Shown in pieces: positions 55,901 to 64,000 of a DNA stretch of 64,000 nucleotides (positions within the stretch are counted from its first letter, which is position 1; each line of letters opens with the position of its first letter). The notes beneath the pieces were generated by a model that worked only from the letters and a program-made list of their open reading frames with translations, was not told where the DNA came from and did not search any database. Source of the DNA: Lepas anatifera (lineage: Eukaryota > Arthropoda > Thecostraca > Lepadidae); assembly GCA_034440635.1 (NCBI GenBank), contig JAOTON010002200.1, positions 62,001 to 126,000 of the forward strand, read 5' to 3'. A program made the position numbers and the translations under genes.

Positions 55901-56347
55901 CTCCGCAGGGTGTTTCTGACTGGTTCTGCCTCTGCAGGATGTGTCTGACTGGTTCTGCCTCCGCAGGATGTGTCTGACTGGTTCTGCCTCTGCAGGATGT
56001 GTCTGACTGGTTCTGCCTCCCGCAGGATGTGTCTGACTGGTTCTGCCTCTGTTGCAGGGTGTGTCTGACTGGTTCTGCCTCTGCAGGATGTGTCTGACTG
56101 GTTCTGCCTCTGCAGGATGTGTCTGACTGGTTCTGCCTCCGCAGGGTGTGTCTGACTGGTTCTGCCTCTGCAGGATGTGTCTGACTGGTTCTGCCTCCGC
56201 AGGATGTGTCTGACTGGTTCTGCCTCCGCAGGGTGTGTCTGACTGGTTCTGCCTCTGCAGGATGTGTCTGACTGGTTCTGTCTCCGCAGGATGTGTCTGA
56301 CTGGTTCTGCCTCCGCAGGGTGTGTCTGACTGGTTCTGCCTCCGCAG
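52905..56347 (+). repeat. 29-bp minisatellite made of the exon 8 acceptor, about 120 copies
   Basis: The unit is CTGGTTCTGCCTCCGCAG, then GGTGTGTCTGA. Variants have CTGCAG, GGATGTG or a 25-bp form ending GTGTGA. The last copy continues into exon 8 (CGCAG|GGTGTGTCTGACTGC). Every unit thus contains the pyrimidine tract, the AG and the first bases of exon 8. The array fills about three quarters of intron 7. Minus-strand open frames of up to 421 codons are artefacts of the unit. Confidence 0.97.
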
Positions 56348-56476
56348 GGTGTGTCTGACTGCATGGTGGAGCTGCAGCGGCGTGTGGAGGAACTGAATGC
56401 TCTCTGCACCGCCCACAAGGAGGAGACGCTGAGGCAAGCTCAGCTGAACACCGATTTCCTGGAGAAGTATAACACG
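56348..56476 (+). CDS. CCDC141: CCDC141-like protein, exon 8
   Basis: It is 129 bases, phase 0 at both ends, from after CCTCCGCAG to AACACG before GTGCGT. It encodes GVSDCMVELQRRVEELNAL, CTAHKEETLRQAQLNTDF and LEKYNT. RRVEELNALCTAHKEE follows the RRVDHLTEQCSAHKEY segment of human CCDC141 as I recall it. No further exon is recognised before 64000, so the rest of a gene of this type must lie beyond, with the broken transporter inside its next intron or between genes. Confidence 0.8.
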
Positions 56477-56710
56477 GTGCGTGACCTTTACAGTCAATTT
56501 CTATCCGATGTTTGCTAAGCCTTGCATTGAAGGGAGTGGACCACTTTGTGAAAATCCTGAAAAGAACATTTTAAGAACAAGAGAAGTCTGAAAAACAGGA
56601 AACATAATTTTTCCCCACTTCCATGCGCTAAAAACAGAGATATGTCCTCTTTTCTAACAATATGTGACGTCATCAAAATAACACTGTTGATAATCAGTGA
56701 AATCCCAAAC

Positions 56711-57070
56711 GTTTTTTTATAAATTTTGTCCAAGTTGTTCTCAGTTCGACTGTTGGAGTCGGAGTCTCACTAAAGTCATCAATGGACTTGTCACGGAGAC
56801 CCCGACCCCACCACCGGAACGAGCAACTCCCACAATGAAGGGTTGATTTAGAAGCCAAAGTTTAACGTCCCACAAAGCACAGGGACGGCCGCCCCGCTCA
56901 GGTCTCCCTCTCACCAGTCAGTTGCCAGCCGACCTGTACGTCGGGTAAACTATTAAGCGCCGGAGCGTCTCAGGGGAACCGATCCCAAGCCTGGACATGC
57001 ACTGCCACTGCATGCTTCTGAGCAGCGGGTCGGAGCCCAACGCTCTACCAACTGAGCTACCGGGGCGGCC
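56711..57070 (-). mobile_element. tRNA-derived SINE, copy 5 (full length)
   Basis: This is an inverse copy from TTTTTTTATAAATTTTGTCC to GAGCTACCGGGGCGGCC. It is highly similar to copies 2 and 3. Confidence 0.9.
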
Positions 57071-57785
57071 ATACATTGATCATAAACTCGCCATAAGCTC
57101 CATTCAGAGCATTTTCCGGACGGCGAAAATAGCATGCAGTACAAGAAGCAGCATTGGTACAAGAACTGCACATCAGGTCACTACGGTAGCCGAAATTATT
57201 CAGTGGTAGAAAGATTATGCATATGTCTGATGTAAGGGAAACAATTTCGGAGTTGGATTTTGACAAAAACATTTAAATATTGTTTGCACAAGGATGGGGG
57301 AGGAGGGATATGATGTGTATTGCAGTTATTGACCTAATTTTGGCCAAATAACGCCCTGAACTGGACAACTTTTTGCCTTACATGCCGGTGGCCAATCAGT
57401 TGCATGCTGGTTCACCCGCTATCATGGTATTTTCAGTGTGTGGGCGAGACGTAGGGCTTACGACCAATCAGATTACTGTAACCATATTGAAGGTATTCCT
57501 TCAGGGTTTGAAATAAGCCAACAGGCCCCTTTACTTTGAACATTAAAGCTGGCGGAAATTTTATACCGAGAGCTTTGGGTGAAATTCAATATGCTCATAG
57601 TGGTTTCTCAACACGCTCTACAAAACTGCTATCTCAGTTCAAAAGCCATTATAAAAGTGGGACACTCCCTTTAAGTATTTGTATGCGGCTATGATCGGGG
57701 TATTCACCACGATTCTGGGCCCTGGGCACATTACTTCACACCTTAACGCATTGCCAGGCCTCCGTCATATCGGTTCGTTGTGTAT
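57071..57785. other. Unrecognised DNA with a possible family M end
   Basis: GTGGGACACTCCCTTTAA near 57657 resembles the right end of MITE family M. Nothing else is recognised. Confidence 0.4.
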
Positions 57786-58110
57786 TCCAGAGGTGCAGAA
57801 AGTATGCTGGCTGTCACAAACTCAATGCGACTTATGCCTCCTCTGTCACACAAAGCTGGAAATCATAATTGTATACTTGAATACTATTTCCAATATGCTG
57901 AATGTCATCTACCTGTCTCTTACTTTTTGCAACAGACAAGGTTCAAGCACCAAGCCATTACCGCATGAAAGTAGTAAACTGTGTTTTCATTTTTAGATCA
58001 TGTTTATGTTTTTTGAAGGAAAATTTCCAATTGTGGATCATTGTTTCCAGTGTTGGAATCATAACTATTATTGGCAACTCTGACTGCAGTTTCCACCAAT
58101 GACATGCATT
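57786..58110 (+). repeat. Long inverted repeat, left arm
   Basis: About 320 bp that return inverted at 61301-61632, with shared blocks CTGTCACAAACTCAATGCGA, TAGATGACATTCAGCATATT (inverse) and CAGTTTCCAATGACATGCAT-like ends. The arms enclose 3.2 kb. Confidence 0.85.
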
Positions 58111-58377
58111 TCCCTTTTTGAAGAAGTTTCCATTTTGGGAGGAGTGTTTCCAATTATGGTACATTTTCCCATGATTAAATGTGTCAATTATCATGAAAAT
58201 AATTATTATTGGGAACTAATCTATGAATGGGAGCGCACACCTACACACAATTGGGAACCCTGATGATCAAGCAGCTCCCCCACTGAACTTCTATCTCACA
58301 TATCAACAAAAGGGACAAAAATGTCAATGTCAACATAGGATTTGGATCTACCTAAAAATGTGTTGGTAAATTGGACG

Positions 58378-58861
58378 TTTTGTGGTCGCACGTCGTGTCA
58401 GACAGGTTCTGACTCCGCTTGGCATTTGTCGCTGGTTTTACCTCCGCTCTGTTTGGTGTTTGTCGCTGGTTCTGCCTCCGCTCTGCTCGGCCTTTGTCGC
58501 TGGTTCTGCCTCCGCCACCCTGGGGAATTTATCGCTGGTTCTGCCTCCGCCACGCTGGGTGTTTGTCGCTGGTTCTGCCTGTGCCACCCTGGAATTTATC
58601 GCTGGTTCTGTTTCCACCACCCTGGGCATTTGTCGCTGGTTCTGCCTCCGCTCCTGCTCGGCGTTTGTCGCTGGGATTTCTACCTCCGCCACGCTGGGTG
58701 TTTTTCGCTGGTTCTGCCTCCGCGGAGCTCCCGCCACCCTGGGCGTTTGTCGCTTGTTCTGCCTCCGCTCTGCTCGGCGTTTGTCGCTTGTTCTGCCTCC
58801 GCCACGCTGGGCGTTTAACGCCGGTTCTACCTCCCGCCACGCTGGGCGTTCCTTTTTGTTA
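58378..58861 (+). repeat. Degenerate 34-bp repeat block, copy 2
   Basis: Same start and unit as 52208-52576, with more copies and small indels. It lies inside the long inverted repeat. Confidence 0.9.
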
Positions 58862-58869
58862 GCTCATTG

Positions 58870-61300
58870 GTCCCAGAGATGAGGTCATCAGACTAGCTCA
58901 ATGGGCCACCGAATAGGCTCATAGGGCCTTAAACCAGTTCAAGAAGCCCCCAGAACAGTTTAAGGCGCCAGATCACCTCAGGCGGCCTCAAGCCAACTTA
59001 AGGGGCTCTCACAAGCTCAGCGCCCAGACCAGCTCAGGGTACACTCAGAACCTAGACCCGCTCTTGGGCCCCAGATCAGCTCTTGGGGCCCCAGATCAGT
59101 TCAGGGGCTTCAAGTCAGGTCAGGGGGCAGGATCAAGTCAGGGCCACTAAATCAGCTCAGGAATCCCTTACCAGCTCGGGGCCCAAGCAGTTCAAAAGCC
59201 CCCAGAGCTGCTCAGGGAACACCAGATCGGCCCATAGGACACCAGATCAGCCTCGGGGACAAATAATCAGATCAGTGGTCCCCGACCAGCTCGGGGCTCG
59301 GATCACGCCAGCTCGGGAATACCAGATCAAGTCAGGAGGCACTTAATCAGCTCAGGAGCCCCTATACTCATCTCAGGGGCCCTCACCCAGCCCCCTGTGG
59401 GCCCCCGAGTTCAGCTCAGGGCCTGGGGAGCTGCTCAGGAAATCACGTAATCAGCCCAGGAGGCCCGGAAGGTCAGCTTAAAGGGTGCACCGTATTAGCC
59501 ATGGGGCACCAGACTAGCTCAGAGGAATAAGATGGGCTCCAGGAGACACACTGATGACTCAGCAGGCACCAGATCGGGACTAAGGGGCATTAGTGCACTG
59601 GTGGCACCAGATCTATCCGCTCGGGGTCCAGATCAGCTCCCCAGCCCCCAGACTATGGCAGGAGCCTAAATCAGCTCAGGGGCAACGTAACAGCTCAGGG
59701 GACACAAGGTGGGCTCAGGGCCCCCAAACCAGCTCAGGGGGACCAGACCAACTCAGGGAGTATTATATAGGCTCAGAAGGCACACTTATTTTCTCAGGGG
59801 GCACAAGATTGATTACGAGGGCACCAGATCAGCTCCAGAGGGCACATGATCAGCTCCAGGGGGCACCAGATGAGCTCCCGCCCGTACGATTATTGGCGAC
59901 GAGGCTTTTATCTGGAAACGGATTACGTGCCTATACTCTTCCCGGGTGGTTGGAAAGGCAACAGAATGCCCTAGCTGACCCAAAAGGCGCCTAATTGTCA
60001 AACAATAGTTGAAATCGCTAAATGCAGTCTAGTTCCATCTAGGTTCAACGGCGCAAGGGCAACTAAATGTCGAGCGGCACGGCCCAAAGGGATACACCAC
60101 CTGGAAATCAAAAGGGCACCCGGCACCGATGAGAGCACGTGCCCCCTGTGAGACCCTGGCTGCGGCCCTGGACAGTAAGATAAGCTACGGGAGGCATTAA
60201 ATAAGTTCAGGGGCCCGGATCAGCTCAAAGAGGCACTAAAACAGCTAATAGGGCATCAGGGAAAGCTCGGAGGCATCAGACTAACTTAGGGATCATTATA
60301 TAGGTTCAGAAGGCACGATTTATTTATTCAGGGAGGATGGGGGCACCAGATTGACTACGAGGGGCATCAGATTAGCTCAGAAGGCACACATGATCACCCT
60401 TCAGGGGGCACCAGATGAGCTCTACCCGTACGATTATTGGCGACGATGAGGCATTATCTGGAAACGGACTACGTGCCTATACTCTTCCCGGGTGCTTGGA
60501 AAGGCGACAGAATGCTTTCGCTGACCAAAAAGGCACTTAATTATCAAACAATAGATTGAAATCGCTAAATGCAGTCTAGTTTCATCTAGGTTCAACGGCG
60601 TAGGGCACTAAATTTCCGAGCGGCACGTCCCAAAGGGGTTCACCACCTGGAAATCAAAAAGGGCACCCGGCACGGATGGGGGGCACATGCCCCCTGTGCA
60701 CCCCTGGCTCGGCGGCCCTGGACAGTAGATAAGCTACGGGAGGCATTAAAATAAGTTCAGGGGGCCCGGATCAGCTCAAGAGGCACTAAAACAGCTAATA
60801 GGGCACCAGGCAAGCTCGGAGGCATCAGACTAACTCAGAGAGCATTACTTAGGTTCAGAAGGCACAATTATTTTCTCAGGGGGCACCAGATTGACTACGA
60901 GGGGGCATCAGATCAGCTCAGAGGGCACATGATCAGCTCCAGGGGGTCAAGACCAGCGCTCAGGGGAACCAGATGATGAGCTCAGAGAGGCACCAGATTA
61001 GCTCTGCCCGTACGATTATTGGCGACGATGAGGCATTATCTGAAACAGATTACGTGCCTATACTCTTCCCGGGTGCTTGGAAAGGCGACGAGAATGCCCT
61101 AGCTGACCAAAAAGGCACTTTATTGTCAAACAATAGTTTAAATCGCTAAATACAGTCTAGTGCCATCTAGACTCCAACGGCGTAGGGCACTAAATTTCGA
61201 GCGGCACGGCCCAAAGCAGGGTACACCACCTGGCAATCAAAAGGGCACCCCCGGCACCGATGGTGGGCACGTGCCCCTGTGCCCCCTGGCTGCGCCCCTG
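58870..61300. repeat. Degenerate CAGCTCAGGGG repeat with three about 550-bp superunits
   Basis: Words such as CACCAGATCAGCTCAGGGG recur all through. A conserved block starting CCCGTACGATTATTGGCGAC appears at 59881, 60425 and 61007, each time followed by TACGTGCCTATACTCTTCCC and AATCGCTAAATGCAGTCTAG. No coding sequence is seen. Confidence 0.8.
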
Positions 61301-61632
61301 AATGCATGTCATTGGAAACTGCAGTCAGAGTTGCCAATAATAGTTATAATCCCAATACTGGAAACAATGATCCATAATTGGAAATTCCTTCCCCAAAACA
61401 TAAAATGATCTAAAAATGAAAACACAGTTTACTTCTTTCATGCAGTAATGGCTTGGTGCTTGAACCTTGTCTGCTTGCAAAAAAAGAAGTAAGAGACAGG
61501 TAGATGACATTCAGCATATTGGAAATAGTATTCAAGTATACGAATTATGATTTCCAGCTTTGTGTGTGACAGAGGAGGCATAAGTCGCATTGAGTCATAG
61601 TAACAGCCAGTTCATACCTGTTTTGCACCTCT
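61301..61632 (-). repeat. Long inverted repeat, right arm
   Basis: Inverse of 57786-58110 with small indels. Confidence 0.85.
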
Positions 61633-62373
61633 GCGAAACAGCTTCAGCATTGTCAATGCCATGCACAAATGAAAATACCGTGTCCTAAGGTGTCCACGGC
61701 ATGAAAGATTTGTCCATTATCATTTTACCGTAAAGTTCCAATATCAGGTGCCTGCTCGGTTTTCGCCCACGCAGAGGTTTTTACCATGAAAGCGTCGGGC
61801 ACAGGCAAAAAGTGAGAAGGCCAGCCCAGTACTTCAACCTGATGGTGACAGAAAAATTCCACGATAGAACCGAAAACTGTTCAAGGAAGTTGGGCGCCTC
61901 GGTGCCTTCCGCAGCGGCTGGTTATACAAAATGTCACGATTTCTTCCATTTCCAGCTGAGATTTGGAAAGTTTTGGCCAAAAAGTGGTGGGGGCAGTCCC
62001 TCCTGGCCCCACTTTTGTGACTCTTATAGGTTTTACTGGTAGTGTAACTGCTTTTTGCAAAGAAGACAGAAACACATTTACCTAAGATAGCACACTATCC
62101 GAAAGTTCCGTACGGGTGCCCTGACTCCTGGTTTTAATAGCGGTAAACATTGAGGTATTTTGATTTTAAAATGCTATCTGGATTTCGAACAAGCCTGACG
62201 CTTCGGCTTACAATCTGGGCTTTTGCTTAACTTCATTAAAATATGTTTGAGGGATTTATTATGGCTCTATTTATACCCTTGGCCATTGCTTTTTTACTCT
62301 TTTTTGTTTAGATATGTCTGCAGTGAGAGATGTTTTAAGGGCCAACCTTCATGCGTGTACGCCTACACCTGCG
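61633..62373. other. Unrecognised DNA downstream of the transporter remnant
   Basis: No domain or repeat is recognised. It may include the 3' region of the minus-strand transporter. Confidence 0.5.
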
Positions 62374-63990
62374 CTAAAGCCCGGGAGGAGTTCCGGTGTT
62401 GAATATGTCTGCTTTTCTTAAGTCGACATTAATAATCGACCTAACCGCTTCGTCTATGTACCCCTTTATTGTTCTCTTCATTGACAATACAGAAATCATG
62501 CTTGGTCTGCTAGCTGTAGTTCCATCTCTGCGTTCTGTAGTCCTCCAGATGGCTTTTCCTTTCCTCTTGTCTGGGTTGTAATATTTTCGATTCCAACTCT
62601 GCTCCTGTGAGCTGCCAAAGACGAAGAAGATGATGGTGCCGAACACCATGAGCGCGGCTGGGATGAGGAAGCCACCACCGCCACCGGTCTAGGGTCTCGT
62701 GGCCCTCAGTCAGCCGCTCCCCACCTTACAGCCGGCGCCACGAAGCCGAGGATGCTGGAAGGTGTTGGAGATGCCGTACAGCGTCTGCCGGCGTAGTTGG
62801 GCGCTGCATGTCCATGGCTACGGCTCTGCCAGCCAGAGTAGCCGCAGCCGAAGAGGAGGCCGATTCCGACGAACAGTAGCTTCCCTCTATCGGCACCTGA
62901 TTCCTCTATCCAGGAACGCTATAGCCACCAGACAGACGGCCGTCATTGTCTGGGACAGGAACTGCGCCATCCGGCGAATGTTTGTAACGGACGCAGGATG
63001 TTCCTCTTCCGGAAATGCCAGTCGCTGAAGGCACCATACAACCAACGAGACAATGAAAGCGCCTAGGAAAGGCAGAGAGAAGTGAATACAGCACTGGATG
63101 AGATGTCCTTGTCAAGAATATTTGTGAAGTACTGGGGAAGATCATTCAGCAGCGTATAGTACCCCCAGTCATTGGCGCACGTGTTGGCGGCGACGAGTGA
63201 CCCAGAACCGCTGGAGACAGGGTGAACCTCGCGCCAAGGAAGTGGCGGGGACTTCTTGGCTTTGCCCGTCCCAATAGAGCTGGCGATGTAATCCTTCTCT
63301 TGATCCGTAATGAAGATGCCGATCTTCTCGGGGCTGTTGTACACCAGTATCACCCAGGAAAGAAACCACACAATGGCGAAGGAGCCTGAATGTAAAGACG
63401 GCCTCCCAGCCGAGAGTGTTGATGATGGCTGAAGCTAAAGGGCATGGTAACCGCTGTACCGATGTTGGAGGCACTAATGGTAAGGGAAATCACCACAGCG
63501 CGCTCATTGGGCGGTGCCCAGCTTCGCAGCAGGGCATAACCAGACGGAAACCCCACTCCGAGCACAACGCCCATGATGATTCGGATGGCGACCCTCCTCA
63601 AAACACTGTTCGACCACCAGGCAGCTGAGGATGATTATTGTCAGGATGCCTGCCGAGAGAAGAGAAACGCCGTAGATGTACTTCACATTAGAGATATACG
63701 CGCACATATGTTATGCATATGCATACATATGTATACACATACACACATATACATATGCACTATATAGCCTACTATGCTGTATGCTATAACATATGCATTA
63801 CATATATATATATATACATATACACATGTATATACATATGCATGCACTGTGCATTTATACCTGCATACATATACGCCAATGGCACTCCTGTGATCTGGTT
63901 GCAGACTAGTAGCCGTAGTAGAAGCTTCCGATGGAACCAGACCGGACAGCGTTCTCGTCCCCAGACGAACGGGCCCCGTCCTTCCAGCTG
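62374..63990 (-). pseudogene. SLC17-type anion transporter (sialin/vGLUT-like), frame-broken
   Basis: Minus-strand segments follow the SLC17 fold in order. GSIGSFYYGY then LVCNQITGVPLA (63870-63960) is the first conserved F-x-x-G-Y block. Next come YIYGVSLLSAGILTIIIL, VAIRIIMGVVLGVGFPSGYA with LRSWAPPNERAVVISLTISA, then GWEAVFT and IVWFLSWVILVYNSPEKI. WGYYTLLNDLPQYFTNIL is followed by FLGAFIVSLVVWCLQRLAFP, then a decayed GFVAPAV and MVFGTIIFFVFGSSQEQSW before a stop. Intact proteins of this family have 12 membrane spans and carry organic anions or phosphate. At least six frame changes occur, and 63690-62374 shows no intron, while an AT-rich possible intron lies at 63700-63870. Either a pseudogene or a run of assembly indels. 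Confidence 0.8.
63700..63872. repeat. CATATA/TATACA simple-repeat tract
   Basis: A degenerate ATACATATG/CATACATAT tract between two blocks of the transporter remnant. It is bounded by GCAG|GTATAAATG on one side (minus strand) and may be an intron. Confidence 0.75.
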
Positions 63991-64000
63991 GCGGAGTCGC

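Noticed and set aside
52718..56497. Minus-strand frames of 421, 314, 342 and 227 codons rich in A-E-A-E-P-V-R-H-T
   Set aside because: Antisense of the 29-bp acceptor array. Because the period is not a multiple of three, all frames cycle and stay open.

Overview
This is a non-coding-rich animal nuclear window. It has GC-rich coding exons with GT..AG introns, AT-rich introns and intergenic DNA, tRNA-derived SINEs, non-LTR retrotransposons, TTAA-flanked MITEs and a very heavy load of minisatellites. Nothing looks bacterial, organellar or viral. An invertebrate, plausibly an arthropod or crustacean, fits the repeat texture, but the sequence alone does not fix the species. Layout: 0.9-5.8 kb holds three large GC-rich minisatellites with no recognisable gene. 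6-13 kb is a graveyard of RNase H-bearing LINE remnants broken up by a TTAA MITE and a near-perfect 174-bp foldback. 14-18.9 kb has SINEs and GGCGCC-rich degenerate repeats. 19.3-56.5 kb carries eight plus-strand exons of one gene. 57.8-61.6 kb is a long inverted repeat enclosing degenerate repeats. 62.4-64 kb carries a frame-broken, minus-strand SLC17-type transporter. The gene: the eight exons (19279-19457, 26066-26177, 38491-38626, 40464-40592, 41715-41839, 46566-46757, 51671-51841, 56348-56476) join in perfect phase (0/2/0/1/1/0/0/0) into one open frame of 1173 nt, 391 codons. Both ends of the gene lie outside what I can recognise. The protein is a spectrin-repeat, coiled-coil protein that follows the N-terminal part of vertebrate CCDC141 in order, as I remember that family. 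Most striking feature: the minisatellites in this gene are not placed at random. At five of its splice boundaries (exon 1 donor, exon 2 acceptor, exon 4 donor, exon 6 donor, exon 8 acceptor) the repeat unit is the exon-intron junction itself, reiterated from about 3 to about 120 times. Other arrays abut the exon 4 and exon 5 acceptors and lie just after the exon 3 donor. The gene therefore has tandem fields of candidate decoy splice sites. Mobile DNA: one SINE (26826 onward) is cut twice. A 5870-bp element (27083-32952) begins and ends with CACAGTG and is flanked by a 5-bp duplication, GGGTG; this is the signature of Transib/RAG-type transposons. A 3.6-kb LINE (32967-36565) sits 14 bp further on. 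The SINE can be rejoined across both insertions. Inside the Transib-like element is a second element with about 170-bp inverted ends and an integrase fragment, itself hit by a TTAA MITE. Several TTAA-flanked families are packed with AGGTCA nuclear-receptor half-sites.
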